Shown here piece after piece: positions 18,007 through 28,133 of a stretch of DNA of 64,000 nt. The notes under the pieces were generated by a model. It ran no database searches. It was not told where the DNA came from and worked only from the letters and a program-made list of their open reading frames with translations. Both the position numbers and the translations under genes were made by a program. The stretch comes from Kluyvera genomosp. 1. GTDB lineage: Bacteria; Pseudomonadota; Gammaproteobacteria; Enterobacterales; Enterobacteriaceae. Every line of letters starts with the position of its first letter. Within the stretch, counting starts at the first letter, position 1. The stretch spans positions 1-64,000 of the forward strand of contig NZ_LGHZ01000015.1 in the NCBI RefSeq assembly GCF_001266615.1, written 5' to 3'.

Positions 18007-19449
18007 ATGTCCAGAAGGCTTCGCAGAACCAAGATCGTCACCACGTTAGGCCCAGCAACTGATCGCGACAATAACCTCGAGAAGGTCATTTCCGCCGGTG
18101 CTAACGTTGTGCGTATGAACTTTTCACACGGTACGCCGGAAGACCACCAGCTACGTGCCGATAAAGTACGCGAAATTGCGGCAAAACTTGGGCGTCATGT
18201 AGCCATCCTTGGCGATTTGCAAGGACCCAAAATCCGCGTATCCACCTTCAAAGAAGGCAAAGTATTCCTCAATATCGGCGACAAATTCCTCCTTGATGCC
18301 AACCTGAGCAAAGGTGAAGGCGATAAAGAGAAAGTCGGCATCGACTATAAAGGCCTGCCAGCCGACGTGGTACCGGGCGATATCCTGCTGCTGGATGATG
18401 GCCGCGTGCAGCTAAAAGTGCTGGAAATCCAGGGCATGAAGGTGTTCACCGAAGTGACCGTCGGTGGCCCGTTGTCCAACAATAAAGGCATCAACAAATT
18501 AGGTGGCGGCCTCTCCGCTGAAGCGTTAACTGAGAAAGACAAAGCGGACATCATCACGGCGGCCAAAATTGGCGTCGATTACCTCGCCGTCTCCTTCCCA
18601 CGCTGTGGTGAAGACCTGAACTATGCTCGCCGTCTGGCGCGCGAAGCTGGCTGTGATGCAAAAATTGTGGCGAAAGTAGAACGCGCGGAAGCCGTTTGCA
18701 GCCAGGACGCGATGGACGACATCATTCTCGCCTCCGACGTGGTCATGGTTGCCCGTGGTGACCTGGGCGTTGAAATCGGCGACCCGGAACTGGTTGGCAT
18801 CCAGAAAGCGCTGATTCGTCGCGCGCGTCAGCTGAACCGTACCGTGATCACCGCGACCCAGATGATGGAGTCAATGATCACCAACCCAATGCCAACCCGC
18901 GCCGAAGTGATGGACGTGGCGAACGCCGTGCTGGATGGTACCGATGCGGTGATGCTGTCTGCGGAAACCGCCGCAGGTCAGTATCCTTCTGAGACCGTTG
19001 CTGCGATGGCTCGCGTTTGTTTGGGTGCGGAAAAAATCCCAAGTATTAACGTCTCTAAACACCGTCTCGACGTCCAGTTCGACAACGTGGAAGAAGCCAT
19101 TGCCATGTCGGCAATGTATGCGGCAAACCACCTGAAAGGCGTGACTGCCATCATCACCATGACCGAATCTGGCCGCACTGCGCTGATGACCTCACGTATC
19201 ACTTCTGGCCTGCCGATCTTCGCCATGTCCCGTCACGAACGTACACTGAACCTGACGGCGCTGTACCGCGGTGTTACCCCTGTGTTCTTTGATAGCGCCT
19301 GTGATGGCGTAGCAGCGGCGCACGATGCGGTCAATCTGCTGCGCGATAAAGGCTACCTGATGTCGGGTGACCTGGTTATCGTAACTCAGGGCGACGTCAT
19401 GAGCACCGTGGGCTCAACCAACACCACGCGTATCCTGACCGTCGAGTAA
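18007..19449 (+). CDS. pykA: Pyruvate kinase II
   Basis: Converts phosphoenolpyruvate and ADP to pyruvate and ATP; the PykA isozyme is the AMP-activated form. It has 480 residues, as in K-12. The N-terminal [14 protein letters not shown], the catalytic lysine region [11 protein letters not shown] (about residues 219-229), [11 protein letters not shown], and the MMESMI...[16 protein letters not shown] block are intact, and the C-terminal domain ends in a typical STNTTRI. The start follows ACGGAG. It follows hexR on the same strand and ends at a strong terminator. Confidence 0.97.
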   Translation: MSRRLRRTKIVTTLGPATDRDNNLEKVISAGANVVRMNFSHGTPEDHQLRADKVREIAAKLGRHVAILGDLQGPKIRVSTFKEGKVFLNIGDKFLLDANLSKGEGDKEKVGIDYKGLPADVVPGDILLLDDGRVQLKVLEIQGMKVFTEVTVGGPLSNNKGINKLGGGLSAEALTEKDKADIITAAKIGVDYLAVSFPRCGEDLNYARRLAREAGCDAKIVAKVERAEAVCSQDAMDDIILASDVVMVARGDLGVEIGDPELVGIQKALIRRARQLNRTVITATQMMESMITNPMPTRAEVMDVANAVLDGTDAVMLSAETAAGQYPSETVAAMARVCLGAEKIPSINVSKHRLDVQFDNVEEAIAMSAMYAANHLKGVTAIITMTESGRTALMTSRITSGLPIFAMSRHERTLNLTALYRGVTPVFFDSACDGVAAAHDAVNLLRDKGYLMSGDLVIVTQGDVMSTVGSTNTTRILTVE

Positions 19450-19463
19450 ACCTCGCGGTATAA

Positions 19464-19494
19464 AAAAGCCCGGGCTAATGCCTGGGCTTTTTTT
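19464..19494 (+). terminator. Rho-independent terminator of pykA
   Basis: AAGCCCGGGC / CCTGGGCTT stem with a five-base loop followed by a run of seven T, 15 bases after the pykA stop. Confidence 0.9.
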
Positions 19495-19543
19495 ATGGCT
19501 TTCGTTCAAAACCGAATGCGGCGATAACCACTTGTCCGCAACT

Positions 19544-20521
19544 CTATTTCTTTTTCTTCGGATACAGCTCTTTGCGCTGATACGGTTCGGTTTCGCCGGG
19601 CTTACGCGTTTTCAGCAGTTTCAAAATCCACGTGTACTGTTCGGCATGTGGCCCCACAAAGATCTCCACTTCTTCGTTCATCCGGCGCGCAATGGTGTGA
19701 TCATCCGCTTCCAGCAGATCGTCCATCGGCGGACGCACCAGGATGGTTAAACGATGCGTTTCGCCGTTATAGACTGGGAACAGCGGCACGACGCGCGCAC
19801 GACACACTTTCATCAGACGGCCAATCGCGGGCAGCGTGGCTTTATAGGTAGCAAAGAAATCAACGAATTCGCTGTGCTCAGGGCCATGATCCTGATCCGG
19901 CAAATAATAGCCCCAGTAGCCCTGGCGTACCGACTGAATAAACGGTTTGATACCATCGTTACGCGCATGCAGGCGGCCACCAAAGCGGCGACGAACGGTA
20001 TTCCACACGAAGTCGAAGACCTTATTGCCCTGGTTATGGAACATCGCTGCCATCTTCTGTCCCTGCGAGGCCATCACCATCGCCGGGATATCGACACCCC
20101 AGCCGTGTGGCACGAGGAAAATCACGTTTTCACCGTTGCGGCGCATCTCATCGATAATCTCCTGCCCCTGCCACTCCAGGCGCGGCAGAATCTTCTCTGG
20201 CCCTTTCAGCGCCAGCTCAGCCATCATCACCATCGCCTGCGGTGCGGTAGCAAACATTTCATCGATAATCGCTTCACGCTCGGCTTCGCTTTTTTCCGGG
20301 AAGCAGTAAAGCAGGTTAATCTGCGCGCGACGACGCGCACTTCGGCCATATTTCCCAGCCAAGCGGCCGAGTTTTCCCAACAGCGGGTCGCGAATTTTTG
20401 CCGGAATGTAAGCGATACCAGCAAAAGCCAGCACGCCTAGCCATGCGCCCCAGTAGCGCGGATGGCGGAAAGATTTCTCAAACTCGGGAATGTATTCACT
20501 ATTATTTTTCTTCGTTTCCAT
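19544..20521 (-). CDS. lpxM: Lipid A myristoyltransferase (MsbB)
   Basis: Inner-membrane acyltransferase that adds the final myristoyl chain to lipid A, making the hexa-acylated form. The 325-residue product matches E. coli LpxM (323) throughout. Catalytic HX4D is seen in [11 protein letters not shown] (about residues 138-145); the N-terminal anchor is around residues 22-43 and the basic C terminus ends in a lysine cluster (YPKKKK). It is the second acyltransferase of this superfamily in the window, together with the lpxP-like gene at 15-950. Confidence 0.97.
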   Translation of the reverse strand: METKKNNSEYIPEFEKSFRHPRYWGAWLGVLAFAGIAYIPAKIRDPLLGKLGRLAGKYGRSARRRAQINLLYCFPEKSEAEREAIIDEMFATAPQAMVMMAELALKGPEKILPRLEWQGQEIIDEMRRNGENVIFLVPHGWGVDIPAMVMASQGQKMAAMFHNQGNKVFDFVWNTVRRRFGGRLHARNDGIKPFIQSVRQGYWGYYLPDQDHGPEHSEFVDFFATYKATLPAIGRLMKVCRARVVPLFPVYNGETHRLTILVRPPMDDLLEADDHTIARRMNEEVEIFVGPHAEQYTWILKLLKTRKPGETEPYQRKELYPKKKK

Positions 20522-20593
20522 GCCTGTTCCTGGTTCGAATCATCGGGTGGTGCGGATAATCAGATAGTGTAGCGAGCGTGGGTGCTTCGCACA

Positions 20594-20626
20594 AAAGAAA
20601 AAGCCGGTGCTAGGAAAGCACCGGCT
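20594..20626 (-). terminator. Rho-independent terminator of mepM
   Basis: AGCCGGTGC (20602-20610) pairs with GCACCGGCT (20618-20626), followed on the minus strand by TTTTTCTTTT. It is 25 bases past the mepM stop. Confidence 0.9.
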
Positions 20627-20651
20627 CTGAACGTCTGTTTCTTAGGCGATA

Positions 20652-21971
20652 TCAGTCAAAACGCAGCTGCGGCAGGACCTGTTTCACCTGGGCCAGATAG
20701 TCGGTACGGTCGGAGCCGGTCAGCCCTTCGGTACGCGGCAGTTTAGCCGTCAGCGGGTTCACCGCCTGTTGGTTCAACCAGACTTCATAGTGCAGGTGCG
20801 GGCCGGTTGAACGCCCGGTATTGCCGGACAGCGCAATACGATCGCCACGTTTCACCTTCTGACCCGGTTTCACTAACAGCTTACGCAGGTGCATGTAGCG
20901 GGTGGTATAAGTACGACCATGACGAATCGCCACGTAGTACCCCGCCGCCCCGCTACGCTTCGCAACCACCACTTCACCATCACCAACGGCAAGTACTGGC
21001 GTACCCTGCGGCATGGCAAAATCAACGCCACGGTGCGGCGCCACACGTCCAGTAACCGGGTTCAGACGACGCGGGTTAAAGTTAGACGAAACGCGGAACT
21101 GACGCGCGGTTGGGAAGCGCAGGAAGCCCTTCGCCAGCCCGGTGCCGTTACGGTCATAAAACTTACCGTCTTCTGCGCGGATCGCGTAGTAGTCTTTGCC
21201 ATCTGAACGTAAACGTACACCCAGCAGCTGGCTTTGTTCACGCTTGCCGTCGAGCATTTCGCGCGACATCAATACCGAGAATTCGTCGCCTTTTTTCAGC
21301 TTACGGAAGTCCATCTGCCACTGCATCGCTTTGATAACGGCGCTTGCTTCGACGCTGGTTAAGCCGGCATTTACGGCGCTAGAGACAAAGCTACCGCCAA
21401 CGGTGCCTTTCACCAGGCTGTTGACCCAGTCGCCCTGCTGCATCTCGCTGCTCATCTTAAAGCCGTTGGCAATGCGATCGTAGGTGCGGGTTTCGCGACG
21501 TGACATTTCCCAGGTCAAACGCTGGAGGTCACCATCGTCGTTCAGCGTCCAGGAAAGCTGTTGACCAACCTTCATGTTCCGCAGCTCTTTATCCGCCGCA
21601 GCCAGCTGGCTGATATTTCCCATATCAATACCATACTGATTCAGGATGCTGCTTAGGGTATCGCCCGTGGATACCACATATTCATGCACGCCCGTTTCGT
21701 TATCGGCTTTGTCGTCGAGTTCATCCTGAGGAATCGCTTCGTCTTCCTGAGCGGACTGATCGATAGGTTCGCTGGCCTCCGGTAACAGAGAGCGAATCTC
21801 TTTTTTCTCCAGCTCGATGGTACGAATGACCGGTGAAGAAGTTGGGTGGTAAACGTATGGCCGCCAAACTGCGACGGCCAAGGTGAGAACGGTGAGTGAC
21901 CCCAGCATAACGCGGTGGGGCCGCGGCAAATTATTAAATGCCAGAGCGACAGAGCGGGCTATCTGCTGCAC
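20652..21971 (-). CDS. mepM: Murein DD-endopeptidase MepM
   Basis: Zinc peptidase (M23) that cuts D-Ala-mDAP crosslinks and so opens the sacculus for growth. 439 residues (440 in E. coli). It has an N-terminal membrane anchor (about residues 20-37), an opacity-associated/LysM-type domain with HEYVVSTGDTLSSILNQYG (about residues 95-115), and a C-terminal LytM domain with zinc ligands in HRGVDFA and HLHYEV. The start lies 12 bases after the znuA stop, so it is probably read from the Zur-controlled znuA promoter at least in part, which would link this zinc enzyme to zinc supply. Confidence 0.96.
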   Translation of the reverse strand: MQQIARSVALAFNNLPRPHRVMLGSLTVLTLAVAVWRPYVYHPTSSPVIRTIELEKKEIRSLLPEASEPIDQSAQEDEAIPQDELDDKADNETGVHEYVVSTGDTLSSILNQYGIDMGNISQLAAADKELRNMKVGQQLSWTLNDDGDLQRLTWEMSRRETRTYDRIANGFKMSSEMQQGDWVNSLVKGTVGGSFVSSAVNAGLTSVEASAVIKAMQWQMDFRKLKKGDEFSVLMSREMLDGKREQSQLLGVRLRSDGKDYYAIRAEDGKFYDRNGTGLAKGFLRFPTARQFRVSSNFNPRRLNPVTGRVAPHRGVDFAMPQGTPVLAVGDGEVVVAKRSGAAGYYVAIRHGRTYTTRYMHLRKLLVKPGQKVKRGDRIALSGNTGRSTGPHLHYEVWLNQQAVNPLTAKLPRTEGLTGSDRTDYLAQVKQVLPQLRFD

Positions 21972-21983
21972 GTATTCACTTCC

Positions 21984-22943
21984 TTACTTATCTCCTTTCA
22001 GGCAGCTCGCATACTGGGTCGCCAGTTGAGTCAGAAACGCCGGGTAGCTTTCTTTACTCAGCTGTATATTCGTGCCAAGAGGATCCAACGTGCCCATACG
22101 GACAGTCGTTCCCCGCGCGACAGATTCAACGACAGCGGGCCTGAATTGTGGCTCAGCAAAAACGCAGGTTGCTTTTTGCTCAACCAACTGTGTTCTTATT
22201 TGATGTAAACGCTGCGCACCAGGTTGGATCTCAGGGTTTACGGTAAAGTGCCCAAGTGGGGTCAAACCGTAATGTTTTTCGTAGTACCCGTAGGCGTCAT
22301 GAAAAACGAAATACCCTTTTCCTTTCACCGGTGCCAGCTCGTTGGCAACCTGTTTATCGGTTGTGGCCAGGTTGGCCTCAAAATCCTTCAGGTTGGCGTC
22401 AAGTCGGGCTCGACTCTGGGGCATAAGTTCCACTAATTTGTCATGGATTGCAACCGCTGACAGCCGCGCTATCTCTGGGGAAAGCCACAGATGCATGTTG
22501 TAGTCGCCGTGATGGTGATGTGCGTCACCTTTTTCTGCGTGAGCATGATCATGTTCACCCTCGACACCATGATCGTCATCGTCGTCATCTGCGCCTTTCA
22601 TGAGTAACGGTTTCACCCCGTCAAGCTGGGCGATCGTCACTTTTTTAGTGTCAGGAATGCTTTGCGTTGACTTGTTCATAAACGCTTCCATCTCAGGACC
22701 AATCCAGACAACTAAGTCCGCGTTTTGTAAGCGTTTTGCATCAGATGGGCGCAATGAATAGTCATGCTCAGAGGCGCCGTCAGGCAGTAAAACCTGGGTC
22801 TCAGTGACCCCATCGGCGATCGCCGAAGCGATGAATCCAAGTGGCTTAAGTGACGTGACCACGGCGGCATCAGCACGCTGTGCTGCCGTTCCCCAAAGTG
22901 CAGCGGATAAAGCTGCGAAAAGAAGCGTATTTTTCTGTAACAT
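21984..22943 (-). CDS. znuA: High-affinity zinc uptake periplasmic protein
   Basis: Periplasmic zinc-binding protein (cluster 9 family) that delivers Zn to the ZnuBC importer. 319 residues: signal peptide to about residue 26 (ending ADA), conserved His ligand in [16 protein letters not shown], the family's charged metal loop at about residues 117-152 (six Asp, then HDHAHA and HHHHGD), and the later ligand segment MHLWLSPE. The loop is longer in Asp/His than in many homologues. Divergent from znuCB across a Zur box; mepM follows closely. Confidence 0.97.
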   Translation of the reverse strand: MLQKNTLLFAALSAALWGTAAQRADAAVVTSLKPLGFIASAIADGVTETQVLLPDGASEHDYSLRPSDAKRLQNADLVVWIGPEMEAFMNKSTQSIPDTKKVTIAQLDGVKPLLMKGADDDDDDHGVEGEHDHAHAEKGDAHHHHGDYNMHLWLSPEIARLSAVAIHDKLVELMPQSRARLDANLKDFEANLATTDKQVANELAPVKGKGYFVFHDAYGYYEKHYGLTPLGHFTVNPEIQPGAQRLHQIRTQLVEQKATCVFAEPQFRPAVVESVARGTTVRMGTLDPLGTNIQLSKESYPAFLTQLATQYASCLKGDK

Positions 22944-22973
22944 TATGCGTCTGATAATCGAAATGAATAAGAG

Positions 22974-22996
22974 AAGTGTGATATTATAACATTCAC
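22974..22996. promoter_or_regulatory. Zur operator between znuA and znuC
   Basis: AAGTGTGATATTATAACATTCAC matches the known E. coli Zur operator with its GATATTATAAC palindromic core. It is centred in the 77-base divergent spacer and should repress both znuA-mepM and znuCB when zinc is adequate. (Given as its central core to keep the string short: GTGATATTATAACATTC.). Confidence 0.88.
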
Positions 22997-23020
22997 TATC
23001 TTGTGCAACCCCTAATTGCT

Positions 23021-23776
23021 ATGACTAATCTTGTATCTCTGGAAAATGTTGCAGTCTCCTTCGGTCAACGCCGGGTGCTCTCTGACATCTCGCTAAATCT
23101 CAAACCTGGCCGCATTCTGACGCTGCTGGGCCCTAATGGCGCGGGTAAATCAACGCTGGTACGCGTGGTTCTCGGCCTGGTAGCACCTAGCGAAGGCGTT
23201 GTCATCCGCGACAAACATCTGCGTATTGGTTATGTACCGCAGAAGTTACACCTCGACGCCACATTGCCGCTGACCGTCAAGCGCTTTTTACGTCTACACC
23301 CTGCGACGCGTAAGGAAGATATCCTGCCTGCACTGATGCGCGTCCAGGCCGCACATTTGCAGGATGCGCCAATGCAAAAGCTCTCCGGCGGGGAAACCCA
23401 GCGCGTACTGCTGGCGCGGGCGTTACTCAATAAGCCCCAGCTTTTGGTTCTTGATGAGCCGACTCAGGGCGTTGACGTTAACGGTCAGGTCGCGCTGTAT
23501 GACTTGATTAACCAGCTGCGCCAGGAACTCGACTGCGCCGTGCTGATGGTGTCGCATGACCTGCACCTGGTCATGGCCAAAACCGATGAGGTTCTGTGCC
23601 TGAATCACCATATTTGCTGCTCCGGTACGCCGGATGTCGTTTCAATGCATCCTGAATTTATTTCGATGTTTGGCCCACGTGGGGCCGAACAGCTGGGGAT
23701 CTATCGCCATCAGCATAACCATCGCCATGATTTACAGGGCCGTATTGTTTTACGTCGGGGAAATGGGCAGTCATGA
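23021..23776 (+). CDS. znuC: Zinc import ATP-binding protein
   Basis: ATPase of the ZnuABC importer. 251 residues, the E. coli length. Walker [10 protein letters not shown] (about residues 37-45), the [14 protein letters not shown] signature, Walker [14 protein letters not shown] and the switch His in MVSHDLH are all present; the C-terminal tail is histidine-rich ([10 protein letters not shown]), typical of ZnuC. The ATG at 23021 ([10 protein letters not shown]) is used; the frame from 23003 only adds six residues. It overlaps znuB by 4 bases. Confidence 0.97.
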   Translation: MTNLVSLENVAVSFGQRRVLSDISLNLKPGRILTLLGPNGAGKSTLVRVVLGLVAPSEGVVIRDKHLRIGYVPQKLHLDATLPLTVKRFLRLHPATRKEDILPALMRVQAAHLQDAPMQKLSGGETQRVLLARALLNKPQLLVLDEPTQGVDVNGQVALYDLINQLRQELDCAVLMVSHDLHLVMAKTDEVLCLNHHICCSGTPDVVSMHPEFISMFGPRGAEQLGIYRHQHNHRHDLQGRIVLRRGNGQS

Positions 23777-24558
23777 TTGAAATTTTACTTCCCGGCTGGC
23801 TTGCCGGAATGATGCTGGCGTGTGCTGCCGGCCCGCTGGGCTCGTTTGTGGTCTGGCGTCGGATGTCCTATTTCGGCGATACCCTTGCGCATGCTTCTTT
23901 GCTGGGCGTCGCCTTCGGCCTGCTTTTGGATGTGAACCCATTCTATGCGGTGATCACCGTCACGCTGCTGCTGGCCACCGGTCTGGTATGGCTGGAAAAG
24001 CGTCCTCACCTCGCCATTGATACATTATTAGGCATTATGGCGCACAGTGCGCTGTCGCTGGGTTTGGTAGTGGTGAGCCTGATGTCGAACGTTCGCGTCG
24101 ATTTGATGGCCTATCTGTTTGGCGATTTACTCGCCGTGACGCCGCAGGATCTCATCTCCATCGCGCTGGGCGTCATCGTCGTGCTGGCGATTCTGTTCTG
24201 GCAGTGGCGCAACCTGCTGTCGATGACCATTAGCCCAGACCTGGCGTTCGTTGACGGCGTAAAACTGCAGCGCGTGAAGCTGCTGTTGATGCTGGTCACC
24301 GCGCTCACCATTGGCGTAGCGATGAAATTCGTTGGGGCGCTGATTATTACGTCGCTGCTGATTATTCCTGCCGCGACGGCGCGCCGTTTTGCGCGTACGC
24401 CGGAACAAATGGCAGGAATTGCAGTAGGGATGGGGATGATTGCCGTGACCGGTGGACTGACCTTCTCAGCGTTCTACGACACGCCTGCGGGGCCATCGGT
24501 GGTGCTGTGCGCCGCACTGCTGTTTATTATCAGCATGATGAAAAAACAGAGCAGCTAA
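23773..24558 (+). CDS. znuB: Zinc ABC transporter permease
   Basis: Inner-membrane permease of ZnuABC, 261 residues as in E. coli, with seven to eight hydrophobic segments. The [16 protein letters not shown] stretch (about residues 35-50) and the C-terminal half with [20 protein letters not shown] carry the ABC-3 family pattern. ATG overlaps the znuC stop (ATGA), so the two are translationally coupled. The 3' side holds a REP-type repeat before convergent ruvB. Confidence 0.97.
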   Translation: MIEILLPGWLAGMMLACAAGPLGSFVVWRRMSYFGDTLAHASLLGVAFGLLLDVNPFYAVITVTLLLATGLVWLEKRPHLAIDTLLGIMAHSALSLGLVVVSLMSNVRVDLMAYLFGDLLAVTPQDLISIALGVIVVLAILFWQWRNLLSMTISPDLAFVDGVKLQRVKLLLMLVTALTIGVAMKFVGALIITSLLIIPAATARRFARTPEQMAGIAVGMGMIAVTGGLTFSAFYDTPAGPSVVLCAALLFIISMMKKQSS

Positions 24559-24576
24559 TCAGGCTACTCTGTGATT

Positions 24577-24642
24577 GTCCGACCTACATGCCACGCACAA
24601 CGATAACGCGGTAGGTCGGGCATAATGTAATGCCATCCGACG
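24577..24642. repeat. REP-type palindromic repeat between znuB and ruvB
   Basis: GTCCGACCTAC (24577-24587) and GTAGGTCGGGC (24611-24621) are inverted copies, followed by a partial unit GCCATCCGACGC. This fits the REP/BIME elements found between convergent enterobacterial genes, which affect mRNA 3' ends and gyrase binding. Confidence 0.75.
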
Positions 24643-24648
24643 CTATGA

Positions 24649-25662
<1,014 letters not shown>

Positions 25663-25667
25663 TTACC

Positions 25668-26279
25668 TCATAGCGCCGCGCGCAGCGCTTCGCGGATCAA
25701 TGTTTCACTGCTGGCATCCGGACGGGCAACTTTGCTGACCATTCGGCTGGCTTCCTGAGGTTTATAGCCCAGCGCCACCAGCGCAGCAACCGCTTCCTGT
25801 TCGGCATCATCTGCCGCCGGACCTGCCGGTGAGGTCAAGACCAGATCGGCTGCTGGGGTAAACAGATCGCCATGAAGGCCTTTAAAGCGGTCTTTCATTT
25901 CAACAATCAGGCGCTCAGCGGTTTTCTTGCCGATACCCGGCAGCTTCACCAGTGCGCCGAGCTCTTCGCGTTCTACCGCGTTAACAAACTGCTGTGCCGA
26001 CATACCAGAAAGAATCGCTAGCGCCAGTTTAGGCCCCACACCATTGGTTTTAATCAGCTCTTTGAACAGCGTGCGCTCTTGCTTGTTGTTGAAGCCATAC
26101 AGCAGTTGCGCATCTTCACGCACCACAAAATGGGTGAAGATAATGGCTTCCTGCCCGGCTTCAGGCAGCTCGTAGAAACAGGTCATCGGCATATGCACTT
26201 CATAGCCTACCCCGCCCGTTTCCAGAAGAACCAGTGGGGGTTGTTTTTCGAGAATGATGCCTCTGAGTCTGCCTATCAC
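25668..26279 (-). CDS. ruvA: Holliday junction DNA helicase subunit RuvA
   Basis: Tetrameric junction-binding protein of 203 residues (E. coli 203). The N-terminal OB domain (residues 1-62) with the acidic-pin region, the two HhH motifs ([14 protein letters not shown] at about 71-84 and [16 protein letters not shown] at about 106-121) and the C-terminal RuvB-binding domain ([16 protein letters not shown]) are clear. It starts 40 bases from the -10 of the LexA-overlapped promoter. Confidence 0.98.
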   Translation of the reverse strand: MIGRLRGIILEKQPPLVLLETGGVGYEVHMPMTCFYELPEAGQEAIIFTHFVVREDAQLLYGFNNKQERTLFKELIKTNGVGPKLALAILSGMSAQQFVNAVEREELGALVKLPGIGKKTAERLIVEMKDRFKGLHGDLFTPAADLVLTSPAGPAADDAEQEAVAALVALGYKPQEASRMVSKVARPDASSETLIREALRAAL

Positions 26280-26318
26280 ATGACGCTCCTGCGTTAAGGG
26301 CTAAAAAGGTAATGCGCT

Positions 26319-26350
26319 ATCATAAAAAAAGGCTGGATGTTTATCCAGCC
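26319..26350 (-). promoter_or_regulatory. LexA box and ruvAB promoter overlapping the ruvC terminator
   Basis: CTGGATGTTTATCCAG (26333-26348) is a LexA box (E. coli ruvA has CTGGATATCTATCCAG). The same palindrome, extended to GGCTGGAT/ATCCAGCC and followed on the minus strand by seven T, is an intrinsic terminator for ruvC. TGGATA (26342-26347) and TATGAT (26319-26324) are exactly 17 bases apart and fit -35 and -10 of ruvAB. Confidence 0.85.
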
Positions 26351-26360
26351 TGATTTGTCA

Positions 26361-26882
26361 TTATCGTAACCGTCCGCGCGCTAAATTCAGCCGCGACTCA
26401 CTCATTTGCATGGCGTTTTGGCTAACGTGGCAGTGGGTGATAGCGATAGCCAGCGCATCGGCGGCGTCCGCCTGGGGGTTGGCGGGTAGTTTTAACAGCG
26501 TGCGCACCATATGCTGGACCTGACTTTTTTCCGCGCTCCCAATCCCGACCACGGTCTGTTTGACCTGACGCGCGGCATATTCGAAAACGGGAAGATCCTG
26601 GTTGGTCGCGGCAACAATCGCCACACCACGCGCCTGCCCCAGCTTGAGCGCCGAGTCGGCGTTCTTCGCCATAAACACCTGCTCGATGGCAAAATAATCC
26701 GGCTGGAACTGGGTGATGATTTCCGTCACGCCTGCATAAATCAACTTCAGGCGCGACGGTAAATCATCCACCTTGGTACGGATACATCCGCTGCCAAGGT
26801 AGGTTAGCTGACGGCCAACCTGACGGATGACGCCATAACCGGTGATGCGCGATCCCGGGTCAATGCCGAGAATAATAGACAT
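26361..26882 (-). CDS. ruvC: Crossover junction endodeoxyribonuclease RuvC
   Basis: Dimeric Holliday junction resolvase that makes paired nicks in the RuvAB-bound junction. 173 residues, K-12 length. The RNase H-like acidic catalytic residues are in LGIDPGSR (about residue 8), FAIEQVFM (Glu at about 67), and [14 protein letters not shown] (two Asp at about 139 and 142). The ATG at 26882 is preferred to the GTG at 26885 because AGGAG is then 7 rather than 4 bases away. It follows yebC after 34 bases. Confidence 0.97.
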   Translation of the reverse strand: MSIILGIDPGSRITGYGVIRQVGRQLTYLGSGCIRTKVDDLPSRLKLIYAGVTEIITQFQPDYFAIEQVFMAKNADSALKLGQARGVAIVAATNQDLPVFEYAARQVKQTVVGIGSAEKSQVQHMVRTLLKLPANPQADAADALAIAITHCHVSQNAMQMSESRLNLARGRLR

Positions 26883-26916
26883 CACGCATCTCCTGTTATG
26901 TTAGGGCTCAACCACC

Positions 26917-27660
26917 TCATTCTAAGGTAGCAGCAACCTCGTCAGAGATTTCGCCGTTATGGTAGACTTCCTGAACGTCGTCACAGTCTTCCAGCATATC
27001 GATAAGGCGCATCAGCTTCGGTGCTGTTTCTGCATCCATATCCGCTTTGGTAGACGGAATCATCGATACTTCAGCGGCATCGGCTTTCAGACCAGCGGCT
27101 TCCAGCGCATCACGAACTTTGCCCATCTCTTCCCACGCGGTATAAACGTCAATCGCGCCGTCATCGAAGGTCACAACGTCTTCAGCACCGGCTTCCAGCG
27201 CCGCTTCCATGATGGTGTCTTCATCGCCCTGCTCAAAAGAGATGATGCCCTTTTTGCTGAACAGGTAAGCAACGGAACCGTCAGTACCCAGGTTACCGCC
27301 GGTTTTGGAGAACGCATGGCGCACTTCGGCAACGGTACGGTTACGGTTGTCAGACAGACATTCGATCATCACCGCTGTGCCGCCAGGACCGTAGCCTTCA
27401 TAGATGATGGTTTCCATGTTGGAATCTTCATCACCGCCCACACCGCGCGCGATAGCGCGGTTCAGGGTGTCACGCGTCATGTTATTGGACAGCGCTTTAT
27501 CAACCGCCGCACGCAGACGTGGGTTTGCATCCGGATCGCCGCCGCCCAGTTTGGCCGCTGTCACCAGTTCACGAATGATCTTGGTGAAGATTTTGCCGCG
27601 CTTAGCATCCTGCGCTGCTTTACGATGTCTGGTGTTGGCCCATTTACTATGACCTGCCAT
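26917..27660 (-). CDS. yebC: YebC/PmpR family protein
   Basis: 247-residue cytosolic protein of the TACO1/YebC family (E. coli 246). N-terminal [22 protein letters not shown]-type block, then [25 protein letters not shown] and the three-domain organisation of the family. Family members have been described as DNA-binding regulators and, more recently, as ribosome-associated factors that help translate proline-rich stretches. It lies between nudB and ruvC in an aspS-nudB-yebC-ruvC run. Confidence 0.95.
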   Translation of the reverse strand: MAGHSKWANTRHRKAAQDAKRGKIFTKIIRELVTAAKLGGGDPDANPRLRAAVDKALSNNMTRDTLNRAIARGVGGDEDSNMETIIYEGYGPGGTAVMIECLSDNRNRTVAEVRHAFSKTGGNLGTDGSVAYLFSKKGIISFEQGDEDTIMEAALEAGAEDVVTFDDGAIDVYTAWEEMGKVRDALEAAGLKADAAEVSMIPSTKADMDAETAPKLMRLIDMLEDCDDVQEVYHNGEISDEVAATLE

Positions 27661-27688
27661 AAAAATATCTCCAAAAAACTATGCCCTT

Positions 27689-28132
27689 TCAGGCAGCGTT
27701 AATGACAAATTCTTCAATCGCCTGCCGATTGCTCCACGATTTGGTGAGCGCCGCCGCAGCGTGCGCGTCAAGCCATTGGTAGGTCAGGTGTTCAGTGAAC
27801 ACAATCTCCCGCTCGTGGGGAAGCGCAAGGCAGAACCAGGATTCTGTATTGCGCTCAACGCCAGGGGCATAGCGATGACGTAAATGTTGAAAAATTTCAA
27901 ACTCCACCGTGCGCTGGCAGTCTTTCAAGGTCAGTTGCTCAGAAACAACATCAATAGTGACCTCTTCCTTTACTTCGCGCAGGGCGGCCTGCGACGCGGT
28001 TTCACCCTCTTCCAGGCTGCCGGTAACCGACTGCCAGAAAGCAGGATCGTCGCGTCGCTGCAACATCAGCACCCGTTTGCTGTCCTGGGCGTAAATCACT
28101 ACCAGAATAGAAACGGGCCGCTTGAATAGCAT
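27689..28132 (-). CDS. nudB: Dihydroneopterin triphosphate diphosphatase
   Basis: Nudix hydrolase that removes pyrophosphate from dihydroneopterin triphosphate in folate synthesis. 147 residues (E. coli 150). The Nudix box runs from GSLEEGETASQAALREVKEEV (about residues 37-57), with the REVKEEV metal-binding glutamates. Start codon lies one base after the aspS stop, so translation is coupled. The N terminus is three residues shorter than in K-12. Confidence 0.96.
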   Translation of the reverse strand: MLFKRPVSILVVIYAQDSKRVLMLQRRDDPAFWQSVTGSLEEGETASQAALREVKEEVTIDVVSEQLTLKDCQRTVEFEIFQHLRHRYAPGVERNTESWFCLALPHEREIVFTEHLTYQWLDAHAAAALTKSWSNRQAIEEFVINAA

Positions 28133-28133
28133 A

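Noticed and set aside
22500-22600. Repetitive GAT/CAC-rich stretch resembling a short tandem repeat
   Set aside because: It codes for the Asp/His metal loop of ZnuA; an ordinary family feature.
26959-27702. A 247-codon open frame opposite yebC
   Set aside because: It is the antisense shadow of yebC, low in recognisable motifs and rich in His/Gln/Arg typical of reverse frames.
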